Assembly: GCA_022925895.1 (NCBI GenBank)
Contig: JAKSYS010000123.1
Location: forward strand, 49,466 to 113,465
Origin: Fragilaria crotonensis
Taxonomy: Eukaryota; Bacillariophyta; Fragilariophyceae; Fragilariales; Fragilariaceae
DNA: 64,000 bases
Reading direction: 5' to 3'
Program-made: the position numbers and the translations under genes
Notes under the pieces: generated by a model
What the model was told of the DNA's origin: nothing
The model's input: only the letters and a program-made list of their open reading frames with translations
Databases searched by the model: none
Shown here: positions 1-11,620 of the stretch, in pieces
Position numbering within the stretch: the first letter of the stretch is position 1
Layout of the letters: each line of letters begins with the position of its first letter

Positions 1-1230
1 AGGCGGGGATGGTGGTGCCTTCTTGAATTTTCTCATGGATCAGCATTGTTCTGTTGCATTGTCCGGCACCGCTGCATGGTAATATGGCTGCATCAAAGCA
101 AAATGCCGCATCAGAACGCATATATAGCTCCAACGACAGCAAGAATGGTTGACGAGGGGTTGATCTCATGCACCAAGCAAGATGACAACATTACACAACA
201 GCAAGGACGGCAATCCGTCCAATCTTTGTTCATAGTCCTACACAAATGCCGCAAGATGTGAGACTAACATGACCCCTACTACGTACCCACCAGATACCAG
301 CGCATGCATCTCCCCGCTCTTGTTAATGTGTTTGATGTGTTGTAGATTGGTGTTGGTTACTAGCGATGGTTTAACCAATTACCAGAAACAATCATTTTTG
401 ATGGCGACTCACTACGTGACGCTACACTTATCACATGTACTACAGTACTATTCAATGCTAGAGGTTTTGTGTTATTTTTCTGAGTAGAACACGCCAGTCA
501 GCAATACTTCACAGATTGGAGGTCTCATTTATTGTGGAATCCCCAACAAAAGGATGATGCGTATTGAGTCAATTACTATCACAAACGATGTCCGTCCATG
601 GCAGCAAAACGAATGAGCATGAGAGGTTTGACAAAATGGTCTGAGTTCCTTTGTCAATCATCCGTGCAATTAACCTCACTCAGACATTTCAATTCTAAAG
701 GGTATTTAGAATGTAACTGTCAGGGTCAGGTTAATTGTAAAGAGTGCAACTGTTGTGTTAAACGGTCTGCAATCTCATTGTGAAACGCTTGCTTCCAACA
801 CGAGAAAACATTATTTTGGTGACGTCACAAGAGGTGTTTCCCCCACCTATCGTAGAGTATATATCACGTTCTGCGCCAGGATTCTGGGACGTGAAACCTG
901 CCATACGCTTGGTAGGACAACTCACCGGTGGGGCCGGTTCCAGCCGTGTCCGTCAACCACTGTAATGAGTATGTGACAAAGATAAAACAGCGTGCTAATA
1001 CTATGAATATCATACTTGCTGGTAGACTGCAACACCTGGTACTCTGTGAGTACTTCACACCGTGAACTATTCGGCAGGTCTCGTACAGGACGTGAAAAAA
1101 GTAGCAAGAATGGACCGTTCTTGATACCAAGTTGTACTGCATGCACTGAAGTTGAGAAGTAAGAACACCACAAGAAGGGTTCATCAAAGACACCAGGGAA
1201 GCGAATAAGTGCATTTGGAATTGAAAGATG
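1..1230. other. Left flank with no supported gene
   Basis: I see no coding sequence that I can support here. The open frames are short, overlap one another and resemble no family I know. The right end (from 1231) runs into the decayed metalloprotease tail. Confidence 0.5.
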
Positions 1231-2084
1231 CTAAAAGGCTTGGTAATAAATGATGCCGTTCCAGGCACGGAAAGCGATATCTGAACCGAACGGATAGAAC
1301 TTCGCGTACCCGTTATAAACTCTCAAATCAGAATCAAATGCTTGCAAGCTGCCAAACGTTGATCCTTCTGAAAACCGATTGAGGTTGGTGTCTTGAGTGA
1401 ATGTGATGTAGTAAGCCTGGGTTACGCCAGCCTTGATGGTTACGGGAAAGAAAGTACCCTCAGGCAAGATGCTGGGGCTGCCTGCCGAGTTTGTTTGGAA
1501 TGTTGCTGTTCCGATCTTTCTCCAGTGAAAAGGATTTGACTGGGTGCCAAGAATGGTTCCAGTAGTGATCTTCATGTAAACTTGACCGTCCCAAAGGAGG
1601 CAGCATTCGCATGAAGAACGGCGAAGTTGGTAACATTCAAGTTCTTCGTTGCCATGATATCGAACATGTGCCCTTCAGCACCAACATAGCCACCGACAAA
1701 CGTTGTCGTCAATGACCGGGAGGTCGCCGTGGCAGGCACAGCAGTCGGGGCCTTAGTGGGCGCGACATTTGGGTCCATGGTAGGCACAGCAATTGTGGCC
1801 GTAATAGTGTCGGCATACGTGGCAGCCGTGATGGGGGAGGCCGTGATGGGGGCGGCCATGGTGGGGGCGGCCGTGGTGGGGACGGCCGTGATGGGGGCGG
1901 CCGTGATCGGGGCCACTGCGATGGGGACCGACGTGATAGGGGCCCCCTCCGTGATGGGTGCAGCGGTGGGTGCAGCGGTGGGTGCAGCGGTGGGTGCTGC
2001 AGTTGGTGCCGCAGTTGGTGCCGCAGTTGGTGCCGCAGTTGGTGCCGCAGTTGGTGCCGCAGTTGGTGCCGCACCACGGTGTCA
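1231..2084 (-). pseudogene. Decayed copy of metalloprotease C-terminal region
   Basis: The minus strand encodes a Thr/Pro/Ala-rich linker followed by a C-terminal domain that matches the end of the metalloprotease-like frame at 6854-8340 almost residue for residue (shared stretches include AGSPSILPEGTF, VKAGVTQA and YPFGSD). The domain is split between two frames that meet at about 1572-1578, just before the VYMKITTG-like stretch, so there is a frameshift. No catalytic domain is present. The upstream linker has become a simple 12-bp repeat and then joins Clp-derived sequence directly. It is a truncated duplicate and probably not functional. Confidence 0.8.
1960..2070. repeat. 12-bp minisatellite (linker-derived)
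   Basis: Three copies of GCAGCGGTGGGT (1960-1995) are followed by six copies of GCAGTTGGTGCC (1999-2070). Looser versions reach back to about 1730. On the minus strand this was the Thr/Pro/Ala linker of the metalloprotease copy. The expansion gives long open frames in several phases, which are artefacts. Confidence 0.9.
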
Positions 2085-2520
2085 GCCAAGCTGAGCGAGC
2101 GATACATCGTGTGTGTATTGAAGTATACTTGCAATGTTCTTGGGTGTTTGGAAGGAAAGCAATTACGATTTTTTTCGGGTATTTCAGGAAGAAAGGCAAC
2201 CAATTGACAGTAGCTGTAAGATGATCACCTCACTCAGACGTATTGCTCGATGAGTTGGAAAAGGCGCATCCAGAAGTCGCGTCAATTCTTTTGGGCATCC
2301 TGACGGATGGAAAGGGACGATTTGCGTCGTTTAAGAATACAGTTCTTGTAATGACGTCCAATGCTGGCCCCAGTCGTATTCTCAAAGAAACCGGTGAAAC
2401 ACCAAGGAGTTGACGAAGATTTGTGTTCGAAACTGCTACTAATTGCCAAAGAGGAGCTCGAAGCTGGATTGAAACCCGAGTTTCTCAAGCGTTTGGATGT
2501 AATGGTTGAACTAGCTAGTA
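2085..2520 (+). pseudogene. Decayed unprocessed fragment of the ClpC-like gene
   Basis: Stretches of the ClpC-like gene at 3557-6663 appear here in order with large internal deletions. 2085-2107 matches 5108-5130 at 22 of 23 bases, about 2110-2135 resembles intron 2, and about 2185-2515 follows the start of exon 4 ([10 protein letters not shown] region) with substitutions, small deletions and a stop at about 2411. Intron sequence and the intron 3 acceptor region are retained, so this is a DNA-level duplicate, not a retrocopy. Confidence 0.85.
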
Positions 2521-3556
2521 GCTAGTCAATACAATATATTGGTAACAAGAATAGCATGCTGTTGCAATATGTTGCAATATATTGTCCTTTTTACCTCGGA
2601 TTTCTTCCCCACTCAGTCGGATTTCATGCATCAGACCGTAGCTACAGTGCAGAATAGTTCCTGTTGGATTGGACGTGATTCATGGGAGCAAATTGCTGAT
2701 ACTACGAAGGTTGAGGTTGTTGGTATCAGGTTGGAAAGCAGACTGGGACAACTGTAGTTTTCGTACAGGAGTTTTAACGTACTTTTACAGTGCACAGCAC
2801 ATATAATAGAGGAATTTGCGCCGCCACAAAGCCAGCCAGGGACTCAGCTTCTGGCGAAGACGAGATTCCTACGCAAATAACGGTACGTACAACAACGACC
2901 GTTACTGTTGTTGCTCGACCTCAACTGTACTCCGAGTAGATGAACTCTAAAGAAATGGCAGCAACTAAAGTACCAGTAGCACTAGGTGCTAGTACCGGTA
3001 GCGTACCCCCCTGTGTCTCCATTCTCCATGGTACATATGTACACATACTTGTTTCATAGGTATATCATAATACTACAAGTACTAGCTTTGGATGGGGCAC
3101 AAGACCTACGGTTTGATGGACAGTAACAAAAAAGTACCAGTAAAGTAGAATAGTGGTGGACTTCATGAATTCTTTATCCACAAATGGACGTGGCGACAAA
3201 AAGATCCTGTGTGTTGCGTGACGCGGCGAGGTCCGACTCATTCCCAAGAATTCTTCATGATTTCCGGATGTACACTTTGTTCACACGTATCATTGCCTTT
3301 TGTTATCATCTTGAATGAAGGGACGAAGCAAGGGGCAAAAACAACAAGCTGCGAAAACCTTTGTGCAGTGCTATTGCAGGAACAAACCCTGATACCACGA
3401 ACTTTTCTTATCCCCTCCTGTCTGACTGATTCGGTTGTTGATTTTGTTTATCAGGAAGGAATCCCAGAGGCATCCCAGTGACAGACTCCGAGTAACAAGG
3501 CCAAAGAAGAACAAATCGTTGACAGTTATCATCGCTTTCATTTGTATTCCACAACC
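2521..3556. other. Intergenic region upstream of the ClpC-like gene
   Basis: No supported gene. The stretch is rich in GTAC-containing short palindromes (for example around 2975-3005). It must hold the promoter of the gene starting at 3557, but I recognise no specific element. Confidence 0.4.
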
Positions 3557-6500
3557 ATGTCTGCGTCGGTGTTACAGTCACTGCAACATGTGAATTTCAT
3601 ATCTTTGATCTGTTTGGTTTCCATGATTCTGATTCAACCATGCACTTCTTGGACAAGTGGTCTTGCACCACATTGTTTGTCGACGGCAACCACATCATCT
3701 GCAAGTGGTTGCTTTGTGGGGAGATCAATATCGACAGCAAGAACAAGGTCTCGATCGAAAACAACAACAACCGCGACATCGCTGTCCATGGTCTTTGAAC
3801 GAATGTCAGAAGATTGTATTGTATCACTCGTGACTGCACAAAAGGAGGCACGGAAATTAGGATTAAAGGAAGTTACGAATGAAGTCATGTTGGCAGGAAT
3901 TGTGGATCGACCAGAAAAAGCCAAGACCACATTGACACAATATGGTATTACATGGCGTCGAGTCTTGGTCACACTCAAGGAAATGTATTCCAATGGCAAT
4001 AATGATTCTTCCTCGTTTTCATTTTTTAAAACCCAAACGACAGCAGCCGAAGATTTACCATTTTCACGTTCTCTCAAAACCAGCACGGTGGCAGCCTCGA
4101 AACTGGCCGATCAAATGGCAAGCAAGACAGTCCATTCTCATCATGTTCTGCTTGCATTATTGGAATTTGATGGAACGACGGCTGCCAAGCCGGAACATGA
4201 AAGGATATCGTGTGGTGCCTTGGCCGTCATTATCAATTCGGATGGTGTCAATGAGAACTTTGATGCACTTGATTTCTGTAGCACACTCGTGGCATATTTG
4301 GAACAGGATGCCAAGGAAGAACAACAACTCGTCATGGCAGGTTCTGCATCATCATCAGGCAAGACACCGACACTGTCGGAATGTGGAGTGGACTTGACAC
4401 AACAAGCAAGAGCAGGACAATTGGATCCAGTGTATGGACGAGATGATGAAATTCGAAGTTGTTTGAGAACCTTGGTCCGTCGGCGAAAGAATAATCCATG
4501 CTTGATTGGAGGTACGTTGCTGTGCCTCTTGTTTGTATGTACATGGCAGCAATGACAGGACGATACCATGTCTAATTGTCGCTTGTTCATTACAGAACCC
4601 GGCGTGGGTAAGACCGCCATTGCCGAAGGATTGGCACAGATACTGATTGACCCTACCAAGTGTCCACCTCGTCTTCAGGGATATCGCATCGTGTCTTTGG
4701 AAATGGCAAGCCTCGTGGCGGGAACCAAGTATCGAGGTGAATTCGAAGAACGTCTCCAGGCAATTTTAAAGGAAGTGATGGATGAAAAGTCACCACCCAC
4801 CATTTTGTTTATTGACGAAGTACACAATCTTGTGGGTGCAGGTGCTGCCGGCGATGGTGAATCCATGGATGCTGCCAATTTGTTGAAACCTGCTCTCAGT
4901 CGAGGCCAATTGCAGCTCATTGGTGCCACGACCATTAGTGAATATCGCAAGTATATTGAAAAGGATGGTGCACTCGAGAGACGACTACAACCCATTCTGG
5001 TCAAGGAACCAACCGTCCTTCAGACTCTGTCGATTCTTCAAGCCATTGCTCCCAAGTACGAGAAACATCATGGTGTCAAGTATACAGCGGGAGCACTTGA
5101 AGCTGCTGCCAAGTTGAGCGAGCGATACATTAATGATCGATTCTTGCCAGACAAGGCAATTGATTTATTGGACGAAGCGGGGGCCTTGGTGCACATGGAT
5201 CAAGTCATGACGACACTCGGCAATGATAACGACGACGACGATGACGACGATGATGATGATAACGAGGATGTTGAGAAACTTACTCCATTCGTCACCGAAC
5301 AGTCTGTTGCAGAAATTTTATCCGAATGGACATCAATTCCATTGGGCAAGTTGGAACAGGATGAATTGAATCGACTTGGGAGTCTCGAAGAAGAAATGAC
5401 AGTGCGTGTCAAGGGGCAGGCCAAGGCAGTCAGTTCCGTGGCCCGAGCGATTCGACGAGCACGTAGTGGGTTGCGCGATCCGAAACGACCCATTGCCAGC
5501 TTTCTGTTTTGTGGAACGACCGGGACAGGTACGTTTTTTTGTATTTTGTGTGTTTAAGCATACTTGCAAGGAATGTCCACGATATTTGCGCCCGAATCAT
5601 TAGAATTGTGATTTCCTCGATGCTCTGCTCCGTCCTAACTTCTTACCAAATTTGACCCATAACTTTGCTGCAGGAAAAACGGAGCTGTGCAAGACGCTGG
5701 CTGCCACGTACTTTAGTTCGGAACGAGACATGGTACGCATTGATATGAGTGAATACATGGAGAAGCATACTGTGGCTCGTTTGACAGGACCACCACCAGG
5801 TTACGTCGGATATGTAAGTTGACAAGTAATCTTCTTGAGCGTTTGGAACAAGAACATTTTCCCTAACCTGTTGCATTTGGAACGTATTTTCAGGAAGAAG
5901 GCGGCCAATTGACAGAAGCTGTGAGACGATCACCTCACTCAGTCATATTGCTCGATGAGTTGGAAAAGGCGCATCCAGACGTCACGTCGATTCTTTTGCA
6001 GGTTTTGGAAGACGGAATTCTGACGGATGGAAAGGGACGAACTGTATCGTTCAAGAACACCATTCTTGTGATGACGTCTAATGTTGGCTCGAGCCGTATT
6101 CTCAAAGAAACCAGCGAACACCAAGGAGCCGGCGAAGATTTGTATTCTAAACTGCTACTAATTGTCAAAGAGGAGCTCGAAGCTGGATTGAAGCCCGAGT
6201 TTCTCAATCGTTTGGATGAGATTGTCGTCTTCTCTCCCTTGCGAATGACGACTTGACGGATATAGCCAAGAAACTGTTGAATGAAACGGTGCAGCGGGCC
6301 CGAGAAGAACGCAATTTGGATTTGACATTGACAGATCAACTCATTGAACGAGTGCGCCTCGAGGGTGCATCCCAAGCGGCTCAATTTGGTGCCCGCCCGT
6401 TGCGACGTGCGGCTCAACGCTTCTTGGAGGACAGCATTAGCGATGCTCTTGTCAAAGGATTTCTGAAATCTGGTGATGCGGCAACGATTGATTTAGGACA

Positions 6501-6663
6501 GGTTGATGGCGATCAATGCACAGTGATTATTCGAAAAGGAAGTGCAACCATCGAGGTCGACATTGAAGATGCCAGTGGTGGTGTTGGATCTGCAACGACG
6601 TCGATGCCTTGGAACGATATCAACGGGCAGACTCTTGAAACCGAGACAACTCCATTTCCATAA
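3557..6663 (+). CDS. ClpC-like HSP100 AAA+ chaperone, four exons, one frameshift
   Basis: Double-ring AAA+ unfoldase. Exons are 3557-4511, 4596-5528, 5674-5813 and 5894-6663, with GT-AG introns of 84, 145 and 80 nt whose phases match. I chose the ATG at 3557 because the open frame further upstream has no ATG. The first 50 residues look like a signal peptide followed by a transit peptide (PCTSW, with W as a possible +1 residue), suggesting plastid import. A Clp N-repeat region follows at about residues 75-240, then Walker A GEPGVGKT (about 318) and Walker B FIDEVHN. The second ring has GTTGTGKT (about 624), [10 protein letters not shown] and a C-terminal FGARPLRRA. The middle domain is very short with a poly-Asp run (about 530), so it is ClpC-like and not ClpB. 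At 6242-6244 the frame shifts by one missing base (PLR, then [10 protein letters not shown]), so the copy is mutated or the base is a sequencing error. Confidence 0.85.
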
Positions 6664-6853
6664 GCCTACAAGCGCATTCTACTGCGAATGCCTAATAGGA
6701 TTTGGAGCAATCTTAAACTCTGAACTCCTCCACAAGAAAAGCTTGACATCATATTGTGTTGTACTCCCGTATTCCTAAGACTTTTAAGTCAGACAATCCT
6801 TCACCTGGTTGCATCAAAGGAGGAATCTGGGAAAGAAGAAGTGCATTAAGAAC

Positions 6854-8884
6854 CTAAATCGCTAAATAGTTCGGTAATGAAAGAATACCATTCCATGCAC
6901 GGAGAGTGACGTCTGAGCCAAAAGGATAGTACTTCGCATATCCATGATAAATTGTCAAATCAGAATTGAAAACTTGCACTTTCCCAAGCCTTAATCCTAC
7001 CGAATACCGATTGATGTTGGTGGCTTGAGTAAATGTGATGTAGAAAGCCTGAGTCACGCCAGCTTTGACGGTTACGGGAGCGAAAGTCCCCTCAGGCAGG
7101 ATGCTGGGGCTGCCTGCCGCATTCGTTCGAAACGTGGCTGTTCCGATCTTTCGCCATTTGGCAGGACTTGACTGGGAACCAGAGAACGCTCCCGTAGTTA
7201 TCTTCATGTAAACTTCGACCATCGCAAGGGAGGCAGAGCTTGCGTGGACGGCGAAGTTGGTGACATTCAACTTCTTCGCGGCTTTGATATCGAACATGTG
7301 CCCAGCAGCACCAACGTAGCCACCCGCAAAGGTTGTTGTCAATGACCGGTCATTTGCCGTGGTAGGAGCAGCAGTAGGGGCCTTTGTTGGCAAGGCGGTA
7401 GGCACAGCAGTCGGGGCCGCCGTCGTAGGCTGAACGGTCGGGGAGGCCGTTGTAGGCATGGCAGTCGGGGCAGCCGTGGGGCGCGCAGATGTTGGGGCAG
7501 CCGTGGTAGGCATGGTAGTTGGGGCAGCCGTGGTTGGCACCGCAGTTGGGGCAGCCGTTGGGCGCGCAGAAGTTGGAGCTGCAGTGGTAGGCACGGCAGT
7601 CGGGGCCGCGGTGGTTGGCACCGCAGTTGGGGCTGCCGTAGGAGCAGAAGTAAGAGGTGGAGGATTGATAGATTGACGAAAATTCGCATAGGCAGCAAGG
7701 TTTTCGCGGATCACTAACGCATTGTTGGCTGACGCGGTTCCTAGGGGACTTCCAAGATAGCTCAGGTTTGGACTTGAAAAGTATTGAATACGAGGACAAC
7801 TTTGGCTGCTGCATTGATAGGCCAAAATGGAACGAAATCGCGCCGAGGGATCTTGGTACCCATAGTTATATCCTCCAGAATAACCGCCGGCGTTCAGGGC
7901 ATCGTGGTTGCAACCCATGTTCTGGCCGATCTCGTGACCAAAGGAATAGTATCCCGTCGCACAGTCCCTGTGAACAAGTGTGAAGGCATCGGCAGCACTA
8001 GGGCTTGATGGCATATAGCCGATGCCATAATATTCGCTTGTATCCACAAGCATGCTGACGAAATCCGCGCCGTATTGGTCTCGCATGGCATGCACATAGT
8101 CAAGCCAGCCATCGCCATTGTTGCGAAGGTAACCAAGCGTGGATTCCCACGTGTTTGCATAGTCGTTATAGGAATCCTCGTAGTGGGTCTTAACCAATCG
8201 AAATGAAGTAGTAATACCGGAGAGTTCATACGCTTTGTTCGTTTCGGTAACTGCCAAGGCGATGATACCTTCAATTTTAGCTAGGTTCTGGGCAGTTGCG
8301 GTACACGTCCCTCCCGGACTAAAGCCGGCCGATAACCAATTTACGCAACCTTGTGACAACTTGTCCCTCAGCCACTCCTCGCTAACTTCGTGAGCCGAAT
8401 TCAGATTATATGCCTCAGCCGCATGCAAATTAATGACATTCCACCCAAGGTGTTGCAACAGTAGACGCTTCGCCTTGGTTGGTCCATCTTCTCGGCGCTG
8501 TCCATCACCAACGTTTAACAGATAATGGTTTGGGCCGTCGCATTCAATGACAACCATTTGATCTGGACAGGCAATTTCGATTGAAACGCCGGGGACAGAT
8601 TCTAATGAAAAAAGATTGCGTTCGTGGTCAAATCCGATATCAAGAAGCGCATTCGACACATGAATTGCAAACGAGGAGGATAGAGTAAAACATGCGAATT
8701 CTTCGAGCTGCGTTTGAAGACCTGCTGGCGGACTTCCCAGATGAATACCGTACGCCGACGAAAACTTCTGAGCGTATATTATATGTGTCCATGCTTCATC
8801 CGGCAAATCGTTTATCTTTCGGTCTAGAAGACTCGTCCGCAGCACGGGTAACAGGTCGAGGACAGCGATGGCATAACATACCAT
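6854..8884 (-). CDS. Chimeric frame: RAP domain joined to metalloprotease-like protein
   Basis: One uninterrupted frame reads, N to C: the pre-RAP segment and RAP domain of the adjacent repeat gene (about 8900-8335; IECDGPNHY, GPTKAKRLLLQHLGWNV); a reprolysin-like (M12B) domain; a Thr/Pro/Ala linker (about 7350-7660); and a C-terminal domain shared with 1231-1720. The zinc motif reads HEIGQNMGCNHD, so the second His of HExxH is Gln (codon at 7922-7924) and hydrolytic activity is doubtful. The metalloprotease lacks signal peptide and prodomain, and the frame extends to 8977 without an ATG; the first ATG is at 8884. The most economical reading is a 5'-truncated metalloprotease that landed downstream of a dying RAP gene. 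A functional fusion cannot be excluded. Confidence 0.6.
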   Translation of the reverse strand: MVCYAIAVLDLLPVLRTSLLDRKINDLPDEAWTHIIYAQKFSSAYGIHLGSPPAGLQTQLEEFACFTLSSSFAIHVSNALLDIGFDHERNLFSLESVPGVSIEIACPDQMVVIECDGPNHYLLNVGDGQRREDGPTKAKRLLLQHLGWNVINLHAAEAYNLNSAHEVSEEWLRDKLSQGCVNWLSAGFSPGGTCTATAQNLAKIEGIIALAVTETNKAYELSGITTSFRLVKTHYEDSYNDYANTWESTLGYLRNNGDGWLDYVHAMRDQYGADFVSMLVDTSEYYGIGYMPSSPSAADAFTLVHRDCATGYYSFGHEIGQNMGCNHDALNAGGYSGGYNYGYQDPSARFRSILAYQCSSQSCPRIQYFSSPNLSYLGSPLGTASANNALVIRENLAAYANFRQSINPPPLTSAPTAAPTAVPTTAAPTAVPTTAAPTSARPTAAPTAVPTTAAPTTMPTTAAPTSARPTAAPTAMPTTASPTVQPTTAAPTAVPTALPTKAPTAAPTTANDRSLTTTFAGGYVGAAGHMFDIKAAKKLNVTNFAVHASSASLAMVEVYMKITTGAFSGSQSSPAKWRKIGTATFRTNAAGSPSILPEGTFAPVTVKAGVTQAFYITFTQATNINRYSVGLRLGKVQVFNSDLTIYHGYAKYYPFGSDVTLRAWNGILSLPNYLAI

Positions 8885-10794
8885 GAACAAATCACATGCC
8901 TTTGAATTAATCAAAACCCTATAGAGGCAGCGTTCCAATGCCGAGAAAACCCGGCGAAGACGCTCCCAACACGGCAAGAGCCCACGCGCAGCTTGCGATT
9001 CCCTGTGCAGTTCCGTGTTTCATCAACCATTCAGCACGTTCGTCTAATAACTTAACCAGTGCCGGAACCTCGATTCCTACTGCACCACATGCACCACATG
9101 CACATGAACAGTTTGCAATATCTTGCAGATTTCCTTGTTCAAACAACAATTCAGCATGCTTATCGAGCAACTGAAATAGCTTCGGAGACTCGATGTAATG
9201 CTTTCCGCATGCCCATGCACAGTTGACTAAATTCTGCGGATTTCCATTGTCGATCAACCATTCAGCGCGTTTTGTCAAGCAGTCGAAACAGCGTTGGAAC
9301 CTCGATTCCAAGGGTACCACACGCCCATGCACAGTTTTATAGTCATTCGTGAACTTCCACTTTCAAACAACCATTCAGCACGTTGGTCGAGAAAATGGAA
9401 GAGCTTTAGGGCCTTGATTTCTACAGTACCACATGCCCATATGCAGTTTGACATCTCCTGTGGTGTCATATTGTCCATCAACAATTTAGCTCTTCGATCG
9501 AGTAGTTTGAAGAGCTCCGGAGCGTTGATTCCTAGTTCACCTCACATGGAATCTGCAATGTTATTTGAATTTCCATGTTCTAACATGTTCGGTGGATGTC
9601 CATTTTCCATTAGCCATTCAGCGCGTTCGTCAAGCGCGCAGAAACAGCTTTGGAAGCTCGATTCCAAGCTTACCACCACAAGCCCACGCGCAGTTTGCAA
9701 TATACAATGCGGACTTGCATTGTCAAACAACCATTCAGGACGTTGGTCGAGCATAGAGCAATTGGAGGAGCTTTGGGGCTTCGATTCCTAGAGTACCGCA
9801 TGCCCATACACAGTTTGAAACGTCATGTGGCCTTCCATTGTCCATCAGCCATTCAGCTCGTTGGTCAAGTAGTTTAAACAGTTTCGGAGCCTTGATGCCA
9901 AGTTTACCACAGGCCCAAATACAGTTTGCAATATCCTGTGACGTTCCATTTTCGAACAACCATTCAGAGCTATAATCAAGCAGTTTGAATAGCTTCGGAG
10001 CCTCGATTCCAAGTGAACCACATGCCCATGCGCAGTTGGCAATGCCCTGAGGGGTCCCATTTGTAAACAACCATTCCGCGCGTTGGTCAAGCAACGTAAA
10101 CAAATTCGTAGCCTGGATGCCAAGTGTACCACACGCCCAAATACTGTTTGCAATATCTTTTGCAGTTCCATTCCGGAACAACCAGTCAGCATGTTGGTCC
10201 AGCAATTGAAACAACTTTGGTGCCTGAACTCCGATTTTAGCACACGCCCAAACACAGTTGCCTACACCTCGGGGTTCCTTGTTTTGGAACAACCATTCTG
10301 CTGTCTCGTTTTCTGACATGAAATTCATGATTCCTTTTGCATTCGAGTTGCGTTGAGGATGGAGACCCAACTTTGCGACGGCGTGAACAATGGTGGATAA
10401 GTGGCGAACCCCACCCAGCCATGGGATGCCATGCTCCCGAAGCCTTGTGTTCAAATCAGATAGAAACGCTTCGACCAATCGATCATTCCGTCGCACCTGT
10501 TGATTGTGTGCCAGATGAGACATGACAGTTGAATAATTGGAGGCATTGAAGTTCTGCTTCTGGTCCTGATACATTTTCAATATTTCTCTCCACTGACCAT
10601 CTTTTCCGAGTGCAAGGATCTGATTGTTGATTGATTGTTCCACCTCTATCGGATCTGGCTCTGGCTGTCTCAATTTCGATTCCTCTTCTTCTGCCAGTGC
10701 TCTTGCTCTCTGCTGTTTACGTCGTTCCGAGTTAGCTTTATACCTGCCGAGCATCGAAGTAGCATGAAACTGGCGAGATTGTGCAAACACCATA

Positions 10795-10836
<42 letters not shown>

Positions 10837-11069
10837 TACAAACACAAACGAGTCGTCCTTTCTCGTGACAACGATTCAGATGTTGCCAGTAAGATAGAAG
10901 GAGAGCCTTGTACCCATCGTCCATATCCATGAAAACAGCGCCAATGCTGAGAATGATGAGAAACAAGAGTTCGAAACCAAGGAATGTGGCGAACCGAATG
11001 GAATGATGATATCGCTGGTCCTGTTCGTGTCCTTGGAGCGAAGCTCCTGATGATCATCGCCGTCCTCAT
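8335..11069 (-). pseudogene. Broken 37-residue-repeat (HPR/OPR-like) RAP-domain protein
   Basis: Paralogue of 12344-15748. The intact 5' part (11069-9735) has a basic Ser-rich N-terminus typical of organelle import, a poly-Ser run, a conserved region (GQWREILKMYQDQKQ) and repeats of the LDQRAEWLF...ANCVWACG type. It then fails repeatedly. A 7-nt insertion lies near 9755 (TATGCTC between TTGCTC and GAC), an in-frame stop at 9542-9544, one or two frameshifts near 9300-9345, and another near 8940 (PGF, then SALERC). The RAP domain (about 8600-8335) is readable only in another phase, within the chimeric frame. Proteins of this class bind organellar RNA. This copy is very probably dead. Confidence 0.8.
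10796..10833. repeat. (CTG)n microsatellite in coding sequence
   Basis: About twelve CTG/GCT triplets in a row. On the minus strand they encode a poly-Ser run at about residues 79-91 of the broken repeat protein. The paralogue at 12344-15748 lacks the run, so it is a recent expansion. Confidence 0.9.
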
Positions 11070-11446
11070 CGTAGTAGATATGTCCTACCGGTAATGTTGA
11101 AATCTTGGAGTACTAGAGTACCCAATATCACTTGCCATTGGCCTTCCCTGTCTGGATTGTATAATGTATCTCGAGGGTTTCGAGATGTTCGTGATGTTGT
11201 TGTTGGCATGGATTTGGCAATGGCGAATGGCTGGTGTTACCGGCATGACAAGTACCAGTATCGTTTTGTGCAGATTGTAGGTACGTCTTTCTACGTACAT
11301 ACAAGTCGTTAGGTTGTAGTAGTCTACTTGGACTGGTGTAATGTATTGTACGGCGAGTACTGGAGTATCCTCCAGTACTATAGTGACTGTAACTTCGATT
11401 GCATGGTACTGTACAAGTGCAAGTGGGGCTTTGTACTCGTGGAGTC

Positions 11447-11620
11447 GGGTCCGAGTAGGTTTCACCAATTTGACGTCAACGCCCACGTCACAGTACTGAT
11501 CTCTTCACGTTCAACATACTGACATACAGTACTACAGTAAGACAGTAACATACTGAGAGCATCCTGATTGGTACTGTAGTACGCGCTGACGTCAAATTGG
11601 TGAAACCTAATCGGATCTGA
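11447..11620. mobile_element. MITE-like element with long terminal inverted repeats
   Basis: The segments 11456-11478 and 11587-11609 are perfect 23-bp inverted repeats, and the similarity continues outward to about 38 bp per arm with few mismatches. The roughly 110 bp between them encode nothing. Part of the core (11525-11580: GTAAGACAGTAACAT, GAGAGCAT and CTGATTGGTAC motifs) recurs inside the small element at 36075-36213. No clear target duplication was found. Confidence 0.7.

Noticed and set aside
1709-2224. Long open frames on both strands across the 12-bp repeat
   Set aside because: They arise because a repeat with a length divisible by three stays open in all phases. Only one phase matches the metalloprotease linker.
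8885-8977. Start of the chimeric frame at 8977
   Set aside because: The codon is TTG, and the sequence is the continuation of the broken RAP gene after a frameshift, so it is not a start.
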